From positions 10,230,001-10,294,000 of the forward strand of contig OW285187.1 of assembly GCA_935421135.1 (NCBI GenBank): DNA of 64,000 nt, in the 5' to 3' direction. This DNA is from Bugulina stolonifera (lineage: Eukaryota > Bryozoa > Gymnolaemata > Cheilostomatida > Bugulidae). The translations under genes and the position numbers were made by a program. Position 1 is the first letter of the stretch; every line of letters starts with the position of its first letter. The notes under the pieces were generated by a model that searched no databases, was not told the DNA's origin, and was given only the letters and a program-made list of their open reading frames with translations. Shown here piece by piece: positions 47,828-59,700 of the stretch.

Positions 47828-50589
47828 CTATAACTTTTGTTTTTTTCTTGGCATTCCATCTCCTTGATCTTTGTCACCATTATGGTTGTCAAGAGTAGAA
47901 ATATCTCTTATTCCATCAGCCTGCAATGACATAACATGCTCTAGTGGAGACTTATAATTATAAAGGGTAATTTGCTATTGTTCAACCGACAACGTTGCAT
48001 TGAGAAACTACAAGTACATTGCCAAAAATAGGAGTTGTATAAACATGGAGCCAGTATTCATGATAGTGCAACTCCCAACTATGTAGTAGACATGCATAGT
48101 AGACTTACACAAACACAAAAGGGTACAATTGCTTCTTTACAACTTGGAGAGTTAAACAGCTTAGCATGACGAATGCCTTTCCTCCAGAAGAGGAGTACCC
48201 TGCTGGTAGCCATGTGGCTCCAGCTCTCTCCAAGTGCGGGCACCACCTGACTCTCACTTCCATTTACCTTAGTGGTCATCTGATTGACAAACACAACCTA
48301 CACAAATATCCGGATGCTCATATTGGTCATAACTCATAATGTTGGTTTATTGAAATATGAATATCATATAGAAACCTGGTATAGTTGGAGTTGCCTTGCC
48401 TCAAGCTTAGCACAAATCAATCTCAACCAACAGTCAATAGTGAAGAAGAGAAAAACTTCTGGTTGTAAACCATTGACCGTACAACGTTACATGCACATTG
48501 AAGGCCTTGGTGGGTTCTATTCAAATTATGCATTAATGGTAATACTTGAAATATAACTATAATGACACATATTGGCAAGAGTGGTAAGTGAGAGGGTCAT
48601 CGATGATGATCAGTAAAGTGGACTTACGGCTAATTTGGAAGTAGATGCCATCTTCATGAACTGTTGGCTTAAACTTGTCATCACACGAGTCCGCGAAGAC
48701 ATGTCTGTCCAATCATGACGAAAATGGAATGCAAAACTATCTACCACAATCAATTTGATCTGTAACAGAACCATTACAGTGTATTGTTGAGAGCGAACAT
48801 CGACACACAGCACTAACCTCTCGTTACTAAAAATTTACCAATTTTACTTCCCGCTATTGATCCCAGGTAAGAAAGCATTAATCTAAGGAGATCTGCATTT
48901 TTTTCTAATTTGGGGCGGAGAAGGCACTAGTTCACCGATGGCAAAGTTAGCTGATGTAGCCCAGCAGCACTCTAAGGTTGTATGACCTTCCTAACACCAC
49001 CAATGACCCTTACGGGAAATGAATCTGGGACTCCCACATAGACGTCCAGAGCCCTTACCACTGGGCTACGGCTGCTCCCTATCTAGCATTTACAGGCAAG
49101 ATCTTTCTACATATAAATAGTTGAAGTTATCTTGCCTTGTACATGTGTATACATGCATATGAACACCACACAGATGTAGTTACACGCGCAAGTAGATGGA
49201 TCAGGGTACAAGAAGTGTAGGGGAAGATGAAAAGTAGTGACAACCACTAGACTTTGATATAACTACTGAATTCCTAACTGCTTACTGCTCAATAGCTTGC
49301 CACAACTATACAACTTACATTTTTCATGTGATTGTCTGATATCAACTGAGAAAGCTGTTGTGTCAAGGTTATTAATTCCACACACGAGTTACAACGGAAG
49401 TAGTGAATAGATTTCATGATATACTCAGGTGTAAAACTGCTCAGCTCTGACTTCATTTCTACAAAAATAATGAACACACAAGTACTTAATAACTCATGCA
49501 CATGGTGTGATTATGTGTGCAGACACTTTGAGCAATCGCAAGTCAATTCTTAAGATATAAATTTACCGAAGAAGCATAATTTACAGTTTAAATGAATCAA
49601 AACACTTGGTTAGAAGAATAATGACAAACATGCATTTCTAGCAATGATTTACGATACTAATAGAAATCTGACCAGGGTCCTTTGTTGAATCAGCCACATG
49701 TTGACAATGATTAACTGTGGATTTACACATCTGGTTAAGCCTTTCGGCAACGAAACTACCTTCTGTGTCGATATATATTGCATGACCCTGAACTCCTCCG
49801 AAACATTCAGGAATTGTACAATCAACACATATTTGCATACTACAAAGAAAAAGTAACATGAACTAAACATTATCTATGAAGACATTATATACACTGTATG
49901 CACAGTGGGTGCTAACTTCACAACTCTTACTACTAACAAAATGATACATCTACAACATAAATAAATACACATGAACGAACACTAACTAGTAGTCATACCA
50001 TAGTTGTGTTTTCCCAACTCCGGGTGCACCACACAGCTCTGTTATTCTGCCCAATGGGATGCCATCGCCAAACATAGTATCTATATTTTGTGAGAATGTC
50101 ACAATACCACACATAGATTGCTCTCCTACTGCAAATACGTCTGCTGTGTATGGCTTTATATTGACTGCATTGCTACATTCTTTAACTAATTTTATCACGT
50201 CAGTAGCTTCCTCAGTAGTAATGCATGCATCTAAACAAACAAGTACGCTGAGGGAAATATATCATGGAAACAAGAATCATCATTGGATAACTTAACTCAT
50301 ATAATTACTGCTCAACTGATAACTGTCAATCATTGTACTGTAAAACTAAATGGCCACTGAGCTCCGAGTTGCAGAGCTTTCTTTCTTCCATTACTGGTGG
50401 TACACAGAGTTTACAAACATGTAGTTTTTGTGTAAAATTACTCTAACTGCTAGTACGTGATTTTGATTTACCTTTTGATAATGAGGACGGTGTCGAGGCC
50501 AATACGCAATCACCATAAGCAAATCCGGCTGTGATCAATTTCTGCTTCATAGCATAAGATAGGGGATATGTTACAATTTCACGTGGCAT
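47828..50589 (-). CDS. RAD51C: RAD51C, RAD51 paralogue
   Basis: RAD51C is a RecA-type ATPase of the BCDX2 and CX3 complexes, needed for homologous recombination repair and meiosis. Seven exons on the minus strand join in phase to 356 codons: 50,472-50,589, 49,999-50,230, 49,673-49,839, 49,319-49,458, 48,628-48,759, 48,109-48,297 and 47,828-47,920. The N-terminal helical domain ([16 protein letters not shown]) is followed by Walker A GAPGVGKT (107-114), then [21 protein letters not shown], Walker [15 protein letters not shown] (222-235), FVNQMTTKV and [10 protein letters not shown]. It ends in a basic PRKKQKL resembling the nuclear signal at the human C-terminus. Human RAD51C has 376 residues. 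I chose the ATG at 50,589 because it gives [11 protein letters not shown], the usual start of the domain; an in-frame ATG at 50,637 is possible but adds unconserved residues. All splice sites are GT-AG. Confidence 0.93.
48950..49079 (-). repeat. tRNA-derived SINE candidate in RAD51C intron 4
   Basis: On the minus strand the sequence begins GGGAGCAGCCGTAGCCCAGT. TAGCCCAGTGGT matches the Pol III A box and AGATTCATTTCC resembles the B box about 35 bases later. An unrelated tail follows. A folded cloverleaf is not obvious, so a SINE head is likelier than a working tRNA. Confidence 0.55.
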
Positions 50590-51265
50590 TCTAGAAATAT
50601 ATTTTAGAAAAATACAGTTTTTTATGATGTATTCCATATTGAGGTGGTTGAGTTAATAAAAAATTGCATTACATACACTTAGTGTAACACCATATAACTA
50701 AAATACTGTATTTTACTAAGTAGACCTAGACCGAGCTCTATAGATTATGTTGGTTAAACTAGTTATAAGATAGGAATGGCTAGCTTACATGTGGCAGGTG
50801 CAGCACTTTATATAGTCACTCGAGGTAAAGCTACGTACATCTATGTAGCTGTCCAGATATAAAAATGAATATGTCTTAACCACGGTTCCAACTTTGCCCT
50901 GTCGGGAGGAATCTATGGGGTCTCCTAATTCAATATAGAGCCACAATTACGCTTCTTTATAATATAATGTTTGCCAGCAAATTTATGAAGCCCCAGTGTA
51001 ATTTACCTTCTGTTACTCTACGTCTGAACGGTTTGAACAGTAAATGAGACAGTTTTGATTCTTCTTTCTTTGCCAAAATTGAACCAGGGGAAGTTGTCTT
51101 CTCTATTTACCTATTGGTACCTTCAACAACATCACTAACAGGTTTAAATCAGTCATAGTGGAACTAAAAGCACAAACTATGATAAGCTATCATCAGACAA
51201 ATAGGATAATAAGATCTAGTATGCACTAAGAAAGAAGATGGAGGAGGTAATCATATAGACATTAA
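50590..51265. other. upstream region of RAD51C; no gene seen
   Basis: The RAD51C promoter and any 5' UTR should lie here. No ORF or repeat is recognised. Confidence 0.35.
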
Positions 51266-51533
51266 GTGTCTTTGCGACCTTTAGGCCAACCTGGGTTGCA
51301 AATAAAACTCCCAAGATGGCTGCTTGGCTTTAGGCCGAAAAGGCTTGCAACCTGGGAGATTGCTTGGCCGGAGAACACCATCCCTAGCTCATCAGTACAC
51401 CCAGGTTTCTCACACAAAAATAAGGATTATGTGTTTAGCCCAGATCAATGTGTTCATGTCCTAGTGGAGGAAGTGGGCTGGAAAATTATTGAGCAAGTTG
51501 GTTTGTGCCTGAAAGTTAGGTCGCAAAGACCCT
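51266..51533 (+). mobile_element. MITE candidate with GTCTTTGCGACCT inverted ends
   Basis: GTCTTTGCGACCT at 51,268-51,280 and its exact complement AGGTCGCAAAGAC at 51,518-51,530 bound about 260 bases. ATTAA flanks both sides (51,261-51,265 and near 51,535-51,539), a possible target duplication. An 89-codon ORF spans the element from end to end, but it starts and stops in the terminal repeats and I recognise nothing in it. I treat it as a small inverted-repeat element, not a gene. Confidence 0.6.
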
Positions 51534-52789
51534 AATTAACATACTCGAAGCAATAATCATAACGATTGTTATTTAGTGTTAATTATGATTTACTCAATGA
51601 TTGAATAAATGAAAACAAAGCATAATTATCATCGGTATCTGCATTCAACAAGATTATGATAACCATAGCTAATCCAGTGATAAATAAATGGTTATGATAA
51701 GTATTAACCAAAACAAATACTTGATTAGGCATAGTAGATGTATGTTACAACAATGATACTCTATGAGGGAGGATAGGTACACAAACACTGAACCAGCCTA
51801 CATCTAATACTTCACTAAACTATTACTGCAATCTTACTGTTGCTATGGTTTTCGGTTTTGGTTGATTTCATAAAAAATATAACTGTAGATATAATAGATT
51901 ATCATGTTCGTGGACCCAGTCTCAACTTGAGATATTGTACACCAAAATTGAAGTATCTTCCAAATATCAATCTATAACTTAAAATTAACATTTAATTTCA
52001 TTTTTATTTTTATTTATTTGGGCTTACCAAGTCTCTGCGATTCCGCGGGGAACTCCCGACTCCTTGATTTTCAACTCAAATTTTGATACTCCACCAAAAC
52101 TGGACATCCCAACCCAAATGCTGAATCTCCCTCATTTCCACCAGTGAAACTTGGCAAGCCTAATAATATTTCATGTAATGACACAAATCACACAATACAA
52201 TACATTACATATTTACTTTTAGGCGATTCAAAATCGTCGCAGAGAGAAACCCAATTATTCAATATTACCCGCCACAACTTTTTTATGCGCCTCCCAAATA
52301 AAAGCATGTAAATTTGCAATACTGTTTCTACTGATACATTGCAGATTTATCTTTCCACTTATCTTAAAATTACCAACAAATAACTTGAATACTTATAATA
52401 AAAATTGAAAATACTTTTATCAAACTAGAATAGACAATTTATCGCAATTTTTGTTAAAATTAGTAGCAAAGTCATTATTGTAAAAAATTATTTTACTGCA
52501 TATTGCCATGGTATTGCAGTGGGCCACCAAAGTTAATTTCATTGGCAACCATGACTAAACTTTTTACTTTGAATTTCAATAAGAATATTAATATAATGTT
52601 TTTAAACATTGAGATGTGTTATCTTATTTGGTTTATATTTAACAAAATGCAACTGTGATGATAGGAAGTTGTGCTTATAAATAAAAATAATACATTGTAA
52701 TTCTATTTATCTGGTTCTAACTCTCATTCTGACTGATTCATCTATTCAATGCCAATCTTCTCTGGAACTGAATCTCAATTTGAATTTCT
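51534..52789. other. no gene seen; AT-rich
   Basis: This is non-coding AT-rich sequence with short random ORFs only. Nothing is recognised. Confidence 0.4.
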
Positions 52790-53310
52790 GGGCTGAGCTA
52801 TTGATATTAAACTACTCAAGGATTGGAAGTCAGCAGATGTAGCACCAATTTTAAGACTGGACCATCTAGACTAGTTTCCCTAACCAGCATATGCTGTAAA
52901 TCGTTGGAACTTATATTGTTCTGCATTTTCTGTAGCTACATTTAGATAGATTGGGTTTTGGTTTCTAGCTAACATGGATTTAGGAGATTGCTCTACTGTT
53001 CCACTCAATTGGTAGTTATCGTACCAGATATCTCGGCTACACTTGAGAAGGGTGGTGAGGTTCACATAACAGTTTTAAACTTTAGCAAGGTTTATAATTT
53101 GTGTTTCATCATAATCTAATTAATAATAATTATATTAATAATAAACTAATAGAAATGAAGGTTGATGCCTATACAACCAGATGGATGACAGACTTCTTGA
53201 GAGATAGAGCCCGATGTGTTATACTCCAGAAATTAGATCTGAAATGTCAATGATTCATCTTATGCCCCCCAGGGAAATGGCTGTATTGTGTCCGGCTCTC
53301 TTTAGTATAG
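52790..53310 (+). pseudogene. decayed LINE (non-LTR retrotransposon) reverse transcriptase
   Basis: Read across several frames, the plus strand gives the usual landmarks of LINE reverse transcriptase in the right order: DWKSADVAPI near 52,820, LVSLTSICCKSLELILF near 52,870, QLVVIVPDISATLEKGGEV near 53,010-53,060, FSKVY near 53,085, then WMTDFLRDRARCVILQKL near 53,180. A trace of the SGVPQGSVLGP block follows at 53,260-53,300. There are many stops and frame changes, and the endonuclease is not seen. This is an old, dead CR1/RTE/Jockey-like fragment. Confidence 0.65.
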
Positions 53311-53772
53311 TAAAATAGATACTACTAAATGTATCTGAATTGAAACGTTCACATAAACTATAGAGTATTTTCCATGTTGGGTTTGTTGAAGTGTGCCTTG
53401 TGGATGGTCTGTCTAATGTTAAACTGGTGACCATTTGACGGGTTAATTCTTCATTTCCACTGTTATCTTCACTGCCCAAAGTTGGTGAGGTTACCTTGGC
53501 TATGCTGATAGTCCTTCGGTATTTGAGTAACCAAGTAAAACAAAGTATATTAGAGAGGATGTTGTGTCACAGTTCATTGGTGTAGTGCATAAAAGGGTTG
53601 TAGTTCCTTTCACAGAACTCCGAGGCACTTCTGGTGTGACAAAAGCAACCACCAATTCATGTGCTTAGAAAGACATTTTTATAACTCGCTACTTGCAGTA
53701 GGAGTTTGTTTATATAAGAATCTAACCAATGTTATAAGTCCTATTTCTGCATTGCTTTAGAGGATCTATTGG
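53311..53772. promoter_or_regulatory. upstream region of the WD-repeat gene
   Basis: It is presumed to hold the promoter and 5' UTR of the WD gene. A GCTTTAG acceptor-like site just before 53,760 means that an upstream 5' exon is possible. Part may still be LINE-derived. Confidence 0.35.
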
Positions 53773-56700
53773 ATGGATTACACAGAGTCTGGTGATACTG
53801 AGGTCATAAAAAATGACAATTATTTCGGCTATTCATCGAGAATTGATGAAGAAACAGCAGGTTATGTTTCATCTAATTTTGGAGACGATAGTGAAAATGA
53901 CGATGCGGAAGACAGTATCTTTGGTAAGATCAGAGCTTCCATAGAATCTGGTGCTTCAGAGAATCGTTTGGTACAAGATAATGGTTCTGTTGCTTCACTG
54001 GATAGATTGTCTATTGATAGCCTTTCCCCCGGGGCAACGCACTCTTCATTAGTATATGGATTCATACCAAAAGGCTGTTACAACCATCCAATCAAAAGTG
54101 GTGCTTTACTTGGAAGTAAGTTGATATACTTTTAGTTATATACTTTTAATTCTTCAAGTTGAACATTTGTATGTAGGTCTAAATGAGTTGCATAAATCAT
54201 GTGGTAGATACCGAGCTAGTAGTTCCTAATATGTATATAGGTTATTCATACGGACAGGTTGTTACAATAATATTTGCCCTTAGAAAGTGGTAGATGAATG
54301 TCTTAGGTATTAGCCTACTATGAATGCTTAAAATTAAAATAGATTGGAGCAAATGTATTATTATTGTTTGCTTTAGTTTGCCATAATCCAAGATACAGGC
54401 AGTTCCTTGTCTTAGACGCTAAAGGTATCACAAGCTGGAAGTATGATGCCAAGACTGGTCCACCCGGTAGGTTGAACATGCCATGTTATGACTACATGAC
54501 GTATACTCACATGTATGTATATGATTAGGTCTATACCTCTAGTTCAGAGTCTGTTGATCTACTGTATATTAATAGACTTCTCTCTACGTATTTGTATTCA
54601 CAAAACTCGTACGTGTACGTAGAAGTAATCACTTTAATATGTTTTTGATGCAATGGTATTACATCTATACCATATTTCTCTGCGAGTTATATAATAGTGC
54701 ATACAGATACGTGTGCATTCATTTTATAGGCAAGTGTATAAGCTCTCATGTAGGTGTGTATGGTGTGTGTCTATGTTTTAGTGGTGAGACAGTTAAATTA
54801 CCCGTCCTACCAGTACAGACTCTATACCAACCTTGTATACGACAGGAAACACAATGTCTATTTTTGTCTCGGTAAAGATTTCTCACTCAAAGTAAGTAGT
54901 CTAACACTACATAGTGGACGGTCACTCTCAAGGAAGCCAAGCTGGTGTAGTTGTTAATGTGTCTGTGTAGTTAGAGCCCCAGGGTCAGATCCCCCACCGG
55001 CTACTTCAGCTGTAGGAAAAGTAATTCACATATGCTCAGATTATATTCCTTGACAATCTTTGCAAAAGAAATAATACATACTCTAGTTTTCATAATTCCA
55101 TGGTTTAGGTCATGTAGGTAATTGTGTTTTCCTATCCTTTCTTTGGTAATCCACTGAAAGTTTTTAACACCCTTGACAGTAGCTCCTGTTGTTAGTAGCT
55201 ATAAATCTCGTGTGCTTGACTTACCAGGTTAACCAATGAGAAAGGTTCACTTGAGATCTCACATATTAGTCCTCCATGTGGAACTATGAATATGGTTTAA
55301 ATCTGAGTTGAACTATCGTTGAATGAAATCAGTTGGGCTGGCTTATGCCGCCATTAGGTAGAAATAGCAGCTCCTGTCTGTACATAACTCAAAATATTGG
55401 AGTGCTTCTAGCTAAAGCAGTTGGCAGCAACCAAAAATAAAAAAGTACTTGAAATTGCTGTAATTCTATATCTCGTTTAAATGAACATCTTGTGGGTATT
55501 ATAATGTACACAAGTTACATATACATGTATATAATGTATGCATGTATGTGTATGTATTATACAAGACTGTACTGTTGCAGCATTTTGGAATGAATTATTG
55601 ATAAAGCATTGAGTGTTAATTAACTCTTTTATAAGTTTGGTAAACATCATAATCGGGAGTCATATTTGGTGTAACAGCAGCTATTGTTCACAATACTAAC
55701 CCAGGTTCACCAATTGTTACATAATTGCTTTTCTTTTGATCACAAACAATAGTAAGTTGATTCTATTAATGTACAGTTGCTTGGTTTACTGGCGAACTTT
55801 GCTATTTTGTGTAATACATACATACATACCACACATACATATTTACATACATACGTACATATCTATAATATTGTATCTCATTGCAGATGTGCCCCCAGAA
55901 GAAGTAGATCCCTTATGTTATTTTATAATAAAAATGAAATCTTTGATCAGTACTCACATTCACTTAATATATATTTCTCTCCAGCTTTAGGATATTATAG
56001 TATGTAGCGTTTGATGGTTTTTATTGCAATGTTAATTGACTACACTAGCATATTGTTCTTGTAGATTCTGAACCACCATTTCCAAGAAACATACACAGTG
56101 GAGGCAAATCTACGGAACGTGATGTTTCTTTTGTACAACCCAAAGAGGGAGGAGCTTATAACTGGAGGGGTGGGCGGGTCAAAGGTATGTCAATACTAGT
56201 ACTTGTACTTACACTGTATACAACTATATAGGTCATATCTAGTACAATCACGTACTTACACTTTATATATATGACTGCAATGTATATACACGCAGGTCAT
56301 GCCATGTAGGCGTAAAGCTCTCCTTGCTAAGTTATATTAGAGTCAGTCCTGTGTAAACTACATTGTAGTATCCTGTTTTACTGCTTGTAATACAGTCAGT
56401 TATGCATGCATTTACTAGCGTCTTTTGCTGCTTGTCTGTTATTTTACTGACCTACTGTTGTATCTCATGTATTACAATATATAATCTTGAACTTTAATTA
56501 AGTGTCTTCATCTTTTAGATAAAATTGAATACTCTATAGATCATTCTATAGATATACGAGTCTTGCCCAGCAGTGTTATTTCTTTAGAGTTGTCTTCTTT
56601 ATTATTATATTTGATTTATGGCAATCCACTCATGCCTGTATTGTTGATGTAACAAATTGGGACTGTAGGGAGATTTATATTTATGAGGACTTATGAGTAC

Positions 56701-59700
56701 TCTAATTATTGGGTGATTATTTTCTAGTAGCACTGAGCTTGTAATCAAGGTAAGGTTTCCGATAATCAAAGGTGAAGGTCATCTATTGTATCCTTCTTAG
56801 ATCTGGAATATTCTTTGCTTCTAGTACTGATGGTTCATGCCTTCATTATATACTTATTAGTATACATTTACTAACCTTTTATTCATGGACACCTTCACTT
56901 ATATTGTATCTGTTATATAAAAGCTTCTCTATTATACATTATTGGTTTCTAATGCTTTGCATTTGCTTCCTGCCTTCACTTCCTTTGCTAAGCTCTAGCA
57001 AACAGAATGCTGTTATTATTATAATATTTACCCAAATAAGTATCTTTCTTGTAGTACTTCGTGTACTGAGTTAATTTATTATTCATTGTGGTTGGAGTTG
57101 TGCTCTCTTCCTCTATAACTGATGATACATGTACATGTATACCTTTGAGATACTACATGTACATGATTCTATGCTTCACTAGCACATGTATCTGGTGTCA
57201 GTATTACAGCAGACCTTGCTTTAACCAACGTAGGCAGTTTTGTGGGACGATTCCCAAAACAACAACTGCTATATTGTGTAGATCCAGGTCTAAAGACGTT
57301 GTTGTATATTGCAGGGAATGTATTTAGTTGTGAGTTATATGTATATGTAATATGTTATACCATATCTACATGTTCAACTATACTTGTTATATAAATATGT
57401 AGCCTGTATATCTAAATTATAATATGTTGTCTACATAGATTAATGTTGCATATTGATGTACATTGTATGTTGTGAAAATGCTCTGTATCTATCAGCTCAT
57501 TTTAACTACATGTATGTACATATGCCAGGCATGTTAAATATTGTCACACTAAAGTATACATGTACATGTATATGTTGGTGTACACATATACATGTATATG
57601 TAGGTGTACATATACATGTGTATGTAGGTGTACATGTACATGTATAATATAGTGAACTGTCCTATCTATCAGCACACTGTCTCAAATGTAGTGCATGTAT
57701 GTTTGTGTTACATCATTCATGTATTAGGAGTCAGTTTAATAGCATGTTATGTGCACAGCTTACTGGTTACTTAGTAGTGATGTGAATCAGTGTTATTGAA
57801 TTGGTTACCCATGGTATATCTATATAAAATACATGTATATTGTATAGTGATTCCTACTGTCAGTCATGTTTAGTTATTGTGAATGTACCTACTTTATCAC
57901 ATGAGATATCATCCATACATGTACTTTAGTAGCTTTTCATTCTCCTGTTGTTTAGAGATAAGCGATGTCACATCAAAAGCTTACCAGCTTCTACTGAGGC
58001 AGACAATTAGCTTAATTACACGACAATACATAGCAGCAACACACCATTACCTGTATGGTTGTGTAAAGGAAGGTGTATGCTCTACCTATCAATAGACATA
58101 TATGTATAATGTAGCATTGTGATATGCAATCTATGCATTCTGTAGGTGTGGCAGTTTGTGCAGGTAGTGGAGGACAAGGGATGGACAGAAGTAAAAGCAA
58201 TGTCCAACTACAAACTACAGCACAAGTTAGTATTTATCTACTTAATAATTATGATAATAATAATATCACTATCCACATGGTACCATAGCAAGTAAAATAA
58301 TGGTTGCTGATTAGTAATTTAAAGTTACCATCTCTCTGTACAGCTGTAATAAAAAGATGATGACTTCTAATTATGATATCTATTTCCCATATATACGGTG
58401 TATTATAATGTACATGTGTATTATGTGAATTCTGTAATATTTACATGTACAATGCATATAGTGCATAATTATGTAACACATGTGTGTTCTCCCACTAAGG
58501 TACACACTGCGTAATGTTGGGGGTGGATGGGTGAAGAAAGTCGCTATGGACGATAACCTTGGTCACCTGTACTGCTGCTCCGAGACAGATCTACATGCTT
58601 ACAACTTGAATAACGGAGACGAGATATTCAGTTTAACAAGGTGTGTGCATTAAAACTTGATTATACTAGTTCACCATTACATGTTAAATGAATACAATGC
58701 AATGCGGTGTATTTGTGCAGAGTGTTTACTGTGTATACTGTGTATACGGTATATACCATATATACGTACATTCAGTATATACGTACATTCAGTATATACG
58801 TACATTCAGTATATACGTAAATTCAGTATATACGTACATATGGTATATGTACATGTATATAGATATACCGTAAGTACGTATATACGGTATATACATATAT
58901 ACAAATTATGTACATGTATGCAGTAAATGACACATATACATGATAGCACAATAAATAATACATACATGTGCATACAGTAGATAATGCAGATGTACATGTA
59001 CATGTAAAATGTATATATACAGTAGATAACACTCAGTCATGTAAGTATGATAATGGTTGTATTACAGAGCCCATGATATGTCTATCACAGGGTGTGTCTA
59101 CTCCACTTCCGCTCAGTTTATCATCACATCTAGTAATGATTGTACAGGTAAGCGTATCCTCTCTCTGTGGAATAATTACATATACATATGATAGTTATCC
59201 TCTCTCATTGTAATGATTAATTATGCTTGTGGTAGTTATCCTTTCTCTGCTATAAATTGCGTCATAAAAGTTGCAATTGTTTTTTTCTGAAATGAAAAAA
59301 TGTGCATATATGAGAGATAGACTCCAATATTCATTAACCAGGTTACATACATTTTAAATAGAAATTTATGCCATTTATCGGCATCCTCAACTAACATCCA
59401 ACCAATAGGAAAGGTGCATCTGCCAGGAATATAATCACTATAGTTGTAATGACTGTGTCTACGGTATTAATCATAAAAGTGCTTGGGGTATTTGCTCTAT
59501 TGATATGATCAACATGTTGGTATCATTCTGCCTAGAAGATAAAATTGTGCACTGCTAGAGTCCAGAACGAGGCTCTGTCAGCCTAAATGAAGCAAATAGT
59601 CACTCATGTATCTGCACCTTAATCTCCATCTCATTGTTCATGTATGTAATATACACACAGTGAAATGCTGGATAGTCAATGGTGGTTTAGTGCACACATT

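Noticed and set aside
48950..49079. Functional tRNA gene
   Set aside because: A- and B-box-like words are present, but I could not form a convincing acceptor, anticodon and T-arm set, so a SINE is preferred.
56772..57074. 100-codon plus-strand ORF in WD-gene intron 4
   Set aside because: It has random hydrophobic composition typical of T-rich intron sequence, with no homologue or splice support.
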